NCBI GenBank assembly: GCA_903876615.1
Contig: CAIRAS010000167.1
Location: forward strand, 1 to 9,180
Source of the DNA: an uncultured Holophagaceae bacterium
GTDB lineage: Bacteria; Acidobacteriota; Holophagae; Holophagales; Holophagaceae
Reading direction: 5' to 3'
Length of the DNA: 9,180 nt
The notes under the pieces were generated by a model. That model saw only the letters and a program-made list of their open reading frames with translations. It had not been told where the DNA came from and did no database searches. Position 1 is the first letter of the stretch. Every line of letters begins with the position of its first letter. The position numbers and the translations under genes are program-made. Below are positions 1 through 5,798 of this stretch, in pieces.

Positions 1-195
1 ATGCCAGACCCGATTTCCCCATAACGGTCAGTTCGGCCCTCGCCGCTACGGGCTTGTTCAACATCGCATTTCGCCGGTGGGCACCGCCGCGCCTACCCAC
101 ACCATCAACCCGGTCCCGCCACCGACGAAATGCTCACTGTTGTGGCGTGGGTGGCGCGAGCAGTGGGAGCACTTGCACTCAGGCGAGCAGCACGC
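1..195. other. Stretch downstream of abiEii with no supported gene
   Basis: No reading frame here looks like a protein. The frame that follows the abiEii stop encodes a Cys/His-rich string of about 45 codons ending in a stop and has no ribosome binding site. A minus-strand frame opens at an ATG at 64-62 and stays open to the window edge (21 codons, beginning MLNKPVAARAEL). It could be the start of a next gene, but it has no good Shine-Dalgarno sequence and is too short to judge. A plus-strand frame open from base 2 to 301 runs antisense into abiEii and resembles no family I know. A weak hairpin at 131-171 is listed separately. Confidence 0.5.
131..171 (-). terminator. Weak candidate terminator after abiEii
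   Basis: Bases 131-139 (tgctcactg) pair with 161-171 (cagtgggagca) as a 4 bp plus 5 bp stem interrupted by a 2-nt bulge, with a 21-nt loop. On the minus strand the stem starts about 25 nt past the abiEii stop and is followed by a short TTT. The long loop, bulge and poor U-tract make this only a possible transcript end. Confidence 0.22.
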
Positions 196-1044
196 TCAGT
201 CCTTCATGAGCGGCCAAATGAAGGTGCGAATTGTATCGATCACCTCTGGCAGCCCCGGCCCTGGATTGATCCCACTCTTTCGCAGAAAGCCACTCCACTG
301 AAGGGTCTTTTGGGGGTCCTGGGCAAACCTCGCCGACATGGCCTCTGGAATCTCGACAGGCCAAGGGGTTCCTCTTCTGCTGAAGGTGGCCCGGAGCGCC
401 TGCTTCAGGAGCACCAAGTCGAGCTCCACCGTCTGAGGAAGTGTCCATAGATCGAAAAAATCCTTCATCCGCGTGTTGGCCATTCCCAATGCCACCATCG
501 CTTCACATTTCTCCGCGATGCAGGTCTCCCAGCGGTAGGCCATGATGGCGGGCGTCGGGAGCCCGAGCATGGAGGGGAAATTGGCTTCCACCGCCTGTGG
601 GGTGATGGCGTCGCCGAAGCCAACATCGACCTGCAGGCTGACCCGGGCTGAACCCAAGTTGCCGCGGAGCATGAGCCGGACGCCTTGATAGCGGCTCGCC
701 TCCCGGATGCGCTTTGCACGCACTTCTGAAGGATCAAAGCGCAAGCCATCCTCGGGGCAAGAAACCTTACATATCGCCCTGAATATGGCTGCAAGCGCCT
801 CAGGGGAGTCCACTACCCACGCCATCAGATCGAGGTCTCGGGTGGGACGAGGACTCCGCCCTCCTGCAAGGTAGTAGAGGGCGGCCCCCTTCAGGACGAA
901 GAGGCTCTGATGCTCACTCTGTGAGAGGCGGTATAGCACCCGTTCAAGGACAAATTGATCCAGGACGCGCTGGAAGTCCTGCCCTGTGTTGTGGGCTAGG
1001 TTCAGTAGTCGCTGTTGAATAGACGCAGCCATGTTCGGGTTCAC
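196..1044 (-). CDS. abiEii: AbiEii/AbiGii-family nucleotidyltransferase toxin
   Basis: This is the toxin half of an AbiE pair, a cytoplasmic DNA-polymerase-beta-like nucleotidyltransferase. AbiE systems act as bacteriostatic type IV toxin-antitoxins and abort phage infection; related MenT toxins add nucleotides to tRNA acceptor ends. The 282-residue protein shows the family motifs in order: LKGAALYYL at 51-59, where KGG is usual; the metal-binding pair D70/D72 in TRDLD; a further acidic residue D140 in QVDVGFGD; AEK at 177-179; and R192-x-K194-D195-x-x-D198. Length is normal for the family. The GTG start at 1044 is chosen because AGAGG (1052-1056) lies 7 nt upstream and because GTGA overlaps the abiEi stop by four bases. 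An in-frame ATG at 1032 is too far from that site. Translation is probably coupled to abiEi. All catalytic motifs look intact. The family call is firm; the cellular target cannot be read from sequence. Confidence 0.92.
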   Translation of the reverse strand: MNPNMAASIQQRLLNLAHNTGQDFQRVLDQFVLERVLYRLSQSEHQSLFVLKGAALYYLAGGRSPRPTRDLDLMAWVVDSPEALAAIFRAICKVSCPEDGLRFDPSEVRAKRIREASRYQGVRLMLRGNLGSARVSLQVDVGFGDAITPQAVEANFPSMLGLPTPAIMAYRWETCIAEKCEAMVALGMANTRMKDFFDLWTLPQTVELDLVLLKQALRATFSRRGTPWPVEIPEAMSARFAQDPQKTLQWSGFLRKSGINPGPGLPEVIDTIRTFIWPLMKD

Positions 1045-1640
1045 TGGAGTGCCTCTAGATAGGGGCGCATCACCCGCTCCATGCGGAAGAGCCTGGCGAG
1101 TCGCTGAAGTTCTGCCACCGAAACACCCGCCTGAAGCCCCTCCTTCAGGGCTTCCAGCGCCGGCTCCAAGCCGATCTTGTTCCGGTAGCGAAAGCAGTCC
1201 ACGACAGTGCGGGCCGCAGTGGTGATTTGGACAGGTACTCCCTCGATCAGATGAAGGGCTACCCCCTCGGTCATGCCGACCAGGGTGAAGCGAACCACCT
1301 CCAGCGGGAGGTCCCGGGCGCTGGGCCTTTTCCTTCCCCTTTCGAGTGCTATCCAGACCCGGCCCGGAGTCTCCGTGCCGAGTTCGTGGAAGCGAAGGGC
1401 TGAGAGCAGGCAGATGACGGCGCGGGGAACCCGCTTGGCAACTTCTGCAAGGGAGCGGTGCTCGGTGACCTCATGTGTGACAAGTGCATAGATGCCGCGC
1501 CCAGAGCGTACTAGGTCACCCGTCTCATATAGGCGCTGCAGGTAAGCCGCGGAAATGCCCTCTGTTTGGAGATCCCGAGGCCTAAGGCAGCCCTTTTCCT
1601 GGGCGAGCCTAAAGATGATGTCTCGCTTAGCCTTTTTCAC
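1041..1640 (-). CDS. abiEi: AbiEi-family antitoxin and transcriptional autoregulator
   Basis: This is the antitoxin of the type IV AbiE pair. In studied systems AbiEi counteracts AbiEii without forming a stable complex and represses its own operon by binding inverted repeats. The 199-residue protein begins with the typical winged-helix region (about 1-55: LRPRDLQTEGIS, then YLQRLYETGDL and SGRGIYAL). It continues with the AbiEi core, including CLLSALRFHELGT (77-89) and TTAARTVVDCFRYRNKIG (140-157). Length fits the family. The start is GTG at 1640; the same frame meets a TAG at 1658-1656 with no other start between, so no upstream start is possible. There is no Shine-Dalgarno sequence before this GTG, while a good -10 box ends nine bases upstream, pointing to a nearly leaderless mRNA. 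It is the first gene of a two-gene operon and overlaps abiEii by four bases. Confidence 0.92.
   Translation of the reverse strand: MKKAKRDIIFRLAQEKGCLRPRDLQTEGISAAYLQRLYETGDLVRSGRGIYALVTHEVTEHRSLAEVAKRVPRAVICLLSALRFHELGTETPGRVWIALERGRKRPSARDLPLEVVRFTLVGMTEGVALHLIEGVPVQITTAARTVVDCFRYRNKIGLEPALEALKEGLQAGVSVAELQRLARLFRMERVMRPYLEALQ
1052..1056 (-). promoter_or_regulatory. Ribosome binding site that sets the abiEii start
   Basis: On the minus strand AGAGG lies 7 nt before the GTG at 1044, inside the end of abiEi. This spacing suits the GTG and not the in-frame ATG 12 bases further on, so it decides the abiEii start. Confidence 0.6.
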
Positions 1641-1669
1641 GAATTCAAAATTAGACTACTTTTGAACTC
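1641..1669. promoter_or_regulatory. Probable AbiEi operator (inverted repeat)
   Basis: Plus-strand gaattcaaaa (1641-1650) and ttttgaactc (1660-1669) form an inverted repeat with 9 of 10 positions complementary and a 9-nt spacer. The repeat covers the -10 element and runs to the base next to the GTG start codon, so a bound protein would block transcription and start-site access. A third ttttgaa half-site lies at 1683-1689, 23 bases from the second in direct orientation. AbiEi proteins are known to bind inverted repeats in their own promoters; assigning this repeat to AbiEi is inference. Confidence 0.55.
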
Positions 1670-1678
1670 AATTGTAAT
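1650..1678 (-). promoter_or_regulatory. Predicted sigma70-type promoter of abiEi-abiEii
   Basis: On the minus strand ATTACA (1678-1673, 4 of 6 matches to TTGACA) and TCTAAT (1655-1650, 5 of 6 matches to TATAAT) are separated by exactly 17 bases. The -10 ends 9 bases before the GTG, so transcription would begin only a few bases before the start codon. This agrees with the missing Shine-Dalgarno sequence. The surrounding 60 bases (1641-1700) contain 47 A/T, in sharp contrast to the flanking genes. Confidence 0.6.
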
Positions 1679-1724
1679 CTTTTTTTGAATTAATTTTCTC
1701 GCCCATCCCGTTGCTCGCAAGACT

Positions 1725-1767
1725 CAAGGAAGCCGCACCCCACCGGAGTGGAGCGCGGCTTCTCTTG
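1725..1767 (-). terminator. Hairpin terminator after the propeller protein gene
   Basis: Bases 1725-1736 (caaggaagccgc) pair with 1755-1767 (gcggcttctcttg) as a 12-bp stem with a single bulged T at 1763. The stem starts 10 bases past the stop codon of the 1277-residue gene. On the minus strand it is followed by GAGTCTTG, so the U-tract is poor, but the stem is strong and well placed. It would separate the large gene from the abiE operon. Confidence 0.65.
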
Positions 1768-1776
1768 GTTGTGCGT

Positions 1777-4700
1777 CTACTGCACCGTCCCCACCACTGT
1801 GACGCACACCGGGAACAGCCCGGTGCTGATGGTGGTAGGCGTGCCAAGCACCCCGGTGCCGGGATCGATGGCGCCAATGGCGACCTGGGCGCCGTAGTAG
1901 TTGGTCATGAGGCCCCACTTGCCGTTGCGGCTGACCACGAGGCTGTCGGAGCCGGTGCCGCCGAACAGGTCGTAGGGGCTGGCGGTGAGGGGTGTGAGGA
2001 CCCCGGTGACCAGGTCATAGGCGTAGGCGGCGTAGTCGTTGTTGGTGGTGGCCAGGGTGAGGTAGATGACGGGCTGGGTGGGGTTGGCGGAGACGCCGTG
2101 GTAGGCATCCGCCTGCATCAGGCCCGTGTCGGTGGGCGCCAGCGGGCTGAGGGCGCCGGTCTGGAGGTCCAGGGCGTAGCCGTAGACGATGCACTCCTGG
2201 GCGCCGCCGCCAGCGGCCCCTTCGGTCTTGGTGAAGAGGAACTCGCCGGTGTTGCTGAGGGCCAGGGACAGCGGCCCGGCCCCGGGGATCAGGCTGGAGC
2301 TGCCGTTCAGGGTGAGCGCCCCGGTGGTGGCGTCGAGGTTGAAGGCCTGCAGCTGGTCGGAGGAGCGGCCCACCGTGAAGAGCAGCGTCCCCGAGGGGTG
2401 AATGATGACATCGCCGGTGCCGGCAGCAGCCGCCACGGACGTCATGGCGGTCAGGGTGCCATCGCCATTCAGGCCGAAGACGGAGATCAGGCTCTCGCAG
2501 CGGACGTAGACGAACTTGCCACCGGGATCCACGGCAGTGGCCCAGGGGCTGGGGTCCGTAGGATAGGTGGCCACCTTGGTGGGGTTGCCATCAGCAGCGA
2601 TGGTGTAGACCGTCAGGGTGTTCGGGAAGTCCGCCAGGCCGTCGCCGTTGACCACGAAGAGGTACTTTCCGGCGGGGTCGGAGGTGACATGGAGGGTGTC
2701 CACGGTACCGTCAAAGGGCGAGTTGGCCAGCTCGGTGAGGGCCCCGGTGGTGTCATCGAGAGCAAAGCCCGAGATGCCGCCGCCGGAGTTGGCCACGTAG
2801 GCGAACTTGCTGGTGAAGGCCTTGACGGTCACCGTGGCGGTGGCCGTGGCGGGGGACCCGGACGCAGCGGTGGCCGTCAGGGTGTAGGTCGTGTTGGCCG
2901 CCGGGGAGACGGCGAGCTGGGAGCCGGAGGTGACCGGGATGTTGCCGGGGGTGATCACGCCGGTGCCCGTGAAGGCGAAGGTCAGCAGGGTACCCTGCCC
3001 CAGGGTGATCGTGTCGCTGGTGGGCTTGAACAGGGTGATGGCCGCCGTGGCACCCACGGTGATGGTGACGGTGTCCGTGGTGGCGTCCCCGGCGGGGTTG
3101 GTGACCGTGAGGGTGTAGGTGTGACTGGTGAGGGGGTTGACCACGGTGCTGCCACCACTGGTGACCGCGCCCAGGCCGTCGCTGAGGGCGCCGGTGCCGC
3201 CCGTGAAGGTGTAGTGCAGGGTTGAGGGTCCGCTGGCGAGCACGTCCGCCGCGCTGGCGGTGAAGGCCTGGATGATGGCATAGGGTGCGATGGTGCTCTG
3301 GGCCGAGTTTGCCGCGGTGCCCCCGGCGCCGTCGGTGACGGTGCAGGTGAGCGTGACGGCGCCCGAGGCGCCCGCCGTGTAGGTGGCATTGATGGTGGTG
3401 GCGCCGGCGGTGAGGGTGCCGTTGCTGATGGTCCAGGCATAGGTGCAGCCGGGCTGGGCGGTGATGCTGGCGTGGTAGCCGGCCTTGCCCGTGGTGACGT
3501 TGGCGGGAGCGACCACCGTGGGCTGGGCGGCGCCCACGACCACCGTGGCGGTGGTGGTGCGGAAGGTGGCGGGATCCTCGCTGGCGGCGGCCTTGATGGT
3601 GTAGGTGCCGGTGGTGGCGGGTGCCAGCCACTCGCCGGTGGCGGGGTTCATGCTGCCGCCCGTGGCGGACCAGACCAGGGTGTTGGTGATACCGCCCGTG
3701 ACGGTGGCGCTGAAGGTTGCGGAACTGGAGGCCGTGACCGTGGGGTTGGCGGGACTGATGGGACTCACAGCCAGGTCATTTGGCAGCATGGTCAAAGTCG
3801 CCGTGGCGACGGTGCCGGCGGCGTTGGTGACGGTCAGGGTGAAGGTCTTGGGATCCGTGATGATGCCGCTGCTGAAGGGCGTACCGCTGGTGACTACGCC
3901 CACGCGGTTGTCCACGCTGCCGGTGCCATTGCTGAAGGTGGGCGTGATCTGGGTCGAGGTCCCCAGGCGCACGGGATTCACAGCCGCTACCAGGGTGGGC
4001 GCGCCGGGCGCAGCCACGATGACGGGGCTGGCGGTGCCGGCGGCCGAGGCGGTGCCCGCGGCGTTGGTGGCCACGCAGCTCAGCCCCACCGCGCCTGATG
4101 TCCCGGTGGTGAAGGTGATGCTGGTCGTGCCCGCGCCGGCGGTGATGCTGCCGTTGGTGATGGACCAGGTCAGGGTCATGCCGGCCTGGGCGGTTACTGA
4201 GGCGACGTAGCCAGCCTGGCTCCCCGTGACGTTCGCGGGGGCCGTGACCGTGGGCACGCTTGGGGCCGGGACATAGGTGACCGAGGTGCTCGCGGACTTG
4301 CTGGTGTCCTCACTGGAAGTCGCCGTGATGGTGGCCGAGCCCGCCGTGGCGGGAGCGGTCCAGGCGCCGGTGGCGGGGTCGATGGTGCCCACCGTGGCGG
4401 TCCAGGTCAGGGCGTTGGTGGTGCCGCCGGTGGCGGTGGCGCTGAAGGTGGTGGTGGTGGCGACGGTCTTGGTGGCATTGGCGGGGCTGAGGGCGCCCAC
4501 GCTGACGACCTTGGGGGTCACAGTCAGGGTGGTGGTGGCGGTGCTGCCCAGGCTGTTGGTGACGGTCAGGGTGTAGGTCTTGGCGGCGGTGAGGGTGCCG
4601 CTGCTGAAGGCCGTGCCGCTGGTGACCGCGCCGATGCCGTTGTTCACACTGCCGGTGCCGTTGGTGAAGGTCGGCGTGATGGGGGTGCTGCCGCCGTAGG

Positions 4701-5610
4701 AGACGGGGTTGGTGGCGGCGGTCAGGCTGCTGGCCACGGGGGCGGCCACGATGGCCGGGCTGGCGGTGCCTGCGGCGGAGGGCGAGCCGAGACTGTTGGA
4801 AGCGACGCAGCTGAGGCCCACGGTGCCCGTGGCACCCGGGGTGAAGGTGATGCTGGTGGTGCCGGCTCCAGCGGTGATGGTGCCGTTGGTGATGGACCAG
4901 GCCAGGGTCATGCCGGTCTGGGCGGGTGCGGAGGCGACGTAGCCCCCCTGCCCGGCCGTGACCGAGGCTGGGGCCGTGACCACCGGGGTGACCGGGGCGG
5001 CGATGACGATGACCGTGGTGTTCACCGACTTGGTGGGGTCATCGACCGAGGTCGCGGTGATGGTGACGGTGCCCGGCGTGGTGGGCGGCGTCCACACGCC
5101 CGTGGCGGCGATGATGCTGCCGGCGCTGGCGGTCCAGGTGACATTGCCGGAGGCGCTGCCGGTGACCGAGGCGTGGAAGGTGGTGGTGTTGGCGATCAGA
5201 GTGTTGCTGGTGGTTACCGTCGTGCTGGATGCTGCCGGGCTGATGAGCCCAATGCTCACGGTCTGCGGCATCAGGGTCAGCGGTAGGGTCGCGGTGCTGC
5301 CCGCCCCGTTGTCCACGGAAAGCGTATAGGTCTTGGGGGCCGAGATGGCGGCGCTGGTGAAGGCGGTCCCGCTGGTCACCTTGCCGATGCCGTTGTCCAC
5401 GGTGCCGGACCCGTTGCTGAAGGTCGGCGTGATGGTCGTGGTCCCGCCGAAGGGCACGGGGTTGGTCACGGCCACCAGGCTCGTGGCCACGGGAGCCGGT
5501 ACCGGCGGGTTGGAGTGGCTGCCCCCGCAGGCGAGCTGCAGGATCAGGCCGGCGATCCCCAGGACCGAGAGCACTCGGGTGGCGCGGCGGAGAAAACTCG
5601 GGACGAGCAT
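1777..5610 (-). CDS. Exported Ig-like repeat protein with C-terminal beta-propeller
   Basis: This is a large surface or periplasmic protein of unknown function. The 1277-residue product begins with a signal peptide (MLVPSFLRRA, then a hydrophobic stretch ending LILQLAC at 22-28). The Cys followed by GGS suggests a lipoprotein, although Gln at -3 is not canonical. Residues ~41-773 are three copies of a three-domain Ig/PKD/BIG-like supermodule. Residues ~778-930 hold two further Ig-like domains. Residues ~935-1277 form a propeller with seven recognisable blades (FAYVANS, YLFVVNG, FVYVRCE, LLFTVGR, FLFTKTE, VIYLTLA, WGLMTNY), each followed by a 'TGALT'-type turn, as in the YncE/6-phosphogluconolactonase-like family. 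Such propellers can bind ligands or proteins; catalysis cannot be inferred. The start at 5610 is chosen for the signal peptide and for GGAG six bases upstream. A frame-compatible ATG at 5694 would add 28 non-signal-like residues and lies inside a perfect palindrome. The gene follows the multicopper oxidase by 188 bases in the same direction. Confidence 0.85.
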   Translation of the reverse strand: MLVPSFLRRATRVLSVLGIAGLILQLACGGSHSNPPVPAPVATSLVAVTNPVPFGGTTTITPTFSNGSGTVDNGIGKVTSGTAFTSAAISAPKTYTLSVDNGAGSTATLPLTLMPQTVSIGLISPAASSTTVTTSNTLIANTTTFHASVTGSASGNVTWTASAGSIIAATGVWTPPTTPGTVTITATSVDDPTKSVNTTVIVIAAPVTPVVTAPASVTAGQGGYVASAPAQTGMTLAWSITNGTITAGAGTTSITFTPGATGTVGLSCVASNSLGSPSAAGTASPAIVAAPVASSLTAATNPVSYGGSTPITPTFTNGTGSVNNGIGAVTSGTAFSSGTLTAAKTYTLTVTNSLGSTATTTLTVTPKVVSVGALSPANATKTVATTTTFSATATGGTTNALTWTATVGTIDPATGAWTAPATAGSATITATSSEDTSKSASTSVTYVPAPSVPTVTAPANVTGSQAGYVASVTAQAGMTLTWSITNGSITAGAGTTSITFTTGTSGAVGLSCVATNAAGTASAAGTASPVIVAAPGAPTLVAAVNPVRLGTSTQITPTFSNGTGSVDNRVGVVTSGTPFSSGIITDPKTFTLTVTNAAGTVATATLTMLPNDLAVSPISPANPTVTASSSATFSATVTGGITNTLVWSATGGSMNPATGEWLAPATTGTYTIKAAASEDPATFRTTTATVVVGAAQPTVVAPANVTTGKAGYHASITAQPGCTYAWTISNGTLTAGATTINATYTAGASGAVTLTCTVTDGAGGTAANSAQSTIAPYAIIQAFTASAADVLASGPSTLHYTFTGGTGALSDGLGAVTSGGSTVVNPLTSHTYTLTVTNPAGDATTDTVTITVGATAAITLFKPTSDTITLGQGTLLTFAFTGTGVITPGNIPVTSGSQLAVSPAANTTYTLTATAASGSPATATATVTVKAFTSKFAYVANSGGGISGFALDDTTGALTELANSPFDGTVDTLHVTSDPAGKYLFVVNGDGLADFPNTLTVYTIAADGNPTKVATYPTDPSPWATAVDPGGKFVYVRCESLISVFGLNGDGTLTAMTSVAAAAGTGDVIIHPSGTLLFTVGRSSDQLQAFNLDATTGALTLNGSSSLIPGAGPLSLALSNTGEFLFTKTEGAAGGGAQECIVYGYALDLQTGALSPLAPTDTGLMQADAYHGVSANPTQPVIYLTLATTNNDYAAYAYDLVTGVLTPLTASPYDLFGGTGSDSLVVSRNGKWGLMTNYYGAQVAIGAIDPGTGVLGTPTTISTGLFPVCVTVVGTVQ
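3285..5490 (-). repeat. Three tandem A-B-C Ig-like supermodules
   Basis: Copies span about 5490-4738, 4737-4006 and 4005-3285. Each has an A domain (NPV...ITPTFSNG...VTSGT...TYTLTV), a B domain (SPA...TFSATVTGG...TWTA...DPATGAW.AP) and a C domain (VTAPA.VT...GYVAS...AWSITNGTITAGAGTTSI). The NPV anchors lie at 5463-5455, 4710-4702 and 3978-3970, giving periods of 753 and 732 bases, both in frame. Domain order is kept in all three copies, so the unit of duplication was probably the whole supermodule. Two further A-like domains after the third copy look like partial or older copies. Confidence 0.8.
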
Positions 5611-5616
5611 GCAGGA

Positions 5617-5620
5617 CTCC
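5617..5620 (-). promoter_or_regulatory. Ribosome binding site deciding the start at 5610
   Basis: GGAG on the minus strand lies six bases (TCCTGC) before the ATG at 5610, directly upstream of the signal peptide coding region. The rival ATG at 5694 also has purine-rich sequence before it, but that is one arm of a palindrome. Confidence 0.6.
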
Positions 5621-5683
5621 AGGCAAGGCTTTGGGGGATCGATGGCAGCGGGGCGGGTGCGGGTGCGGGCTTTACACGGCAAA

Positions 5684-5703
5684 GGGAGGGACATGTCCCT
5701 CCC
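5684..5703 (-). terminator. Perfect 20-base palindrome; terminator or operator
   Basis: GGGAGGGACATGTCCCTCCC reads the same on both strands. As RNA it can form an 8-bp stem with a CATG loop, followed on the minus strand by TTT, about 95 bases past the oxidase stop. That fits a second terminator. It also lies 74-93 bases upstream of the propeller protein start, so a dimeric regulator binding site is equally possible. The sequence does not decide between these. Beside it lies a shorter palindrome, gaccggtc (5707-5714). Confidence 0.5.
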
Positions 5704-5762
5704 CTCGACCGGTCATCTTCGTGGTGCGGTGTGCGGAGATACCAATGAAGGGCTCCCTCTTT

Positions 5763-5788
5763 CCCCGGGCGGATCGCTCCGCCCGGGG
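5763..5788 (-). terminator. GC-rich hairpin after the multicopper oxidase gene
   Basis: Bases 5763-5772 (ccccgggcgg) and 5779-5788 (ccgcccgggg) are perfect inverted repeats around a 6-nt loop, and T5762/A5789 extends the stem to 11 bp. It begins about 10 bases past the oxidase stop codon. On the minus strand it is followed by AAAGAGGG rather than a U-run, so it may be a Rho-type end or an mRNA 3'-stabilising hairpin instead of a classical intrinsic terminator. Confidence 0.55.
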
Positions 5789-5798
5789 AGACATGGGC

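Noticed and set aside
1..64. Minus-strand open frame running off the window edge (MLNKPVAARAEL...)
   Set aside because: Only 21 codons are visible, there is no clear ribosome binding site, and I recognise no family.
1711..3225. Plus-strand open frame of 504 codons opposite the propeller gene
   Set aside because: Gly/Val/Glu-rich without any domain pattern, and antisense to seven recognisable propeller blades.
2753..3631. Minus-strand frame of 292 codons, His/Arg-rich
   Set aside because: Out-of-frame reading of the Ig-like repeats; the His/Arg richness comes from shifted ACC/GCC codons, not from a metal-binding protein.
3472..4210. Overlapping plus-strand frames of about 200 codons over the Ig-like repeats
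   Set aside because: They mirror the repeats on the minus strand and show only Val/Ala/Gly-rich strings with no independent signal.
3285..5490. Regularly spaced repeats that might suggest a CRISPR array
   Set aside because: The repeats are hundreds of bases long, protein-coding and diverged, with no short identical direct repeats and unique spacers.
5611..5694. 28-residue N-terminal extension of the propeller protein from the ATG at 5694
   Set aside because: It would place a charged, proline-rich leader before a good signal peptide, its ATG is in the centre of a palindrome, and a well-spaced GGAG serves the ATG at 5610.
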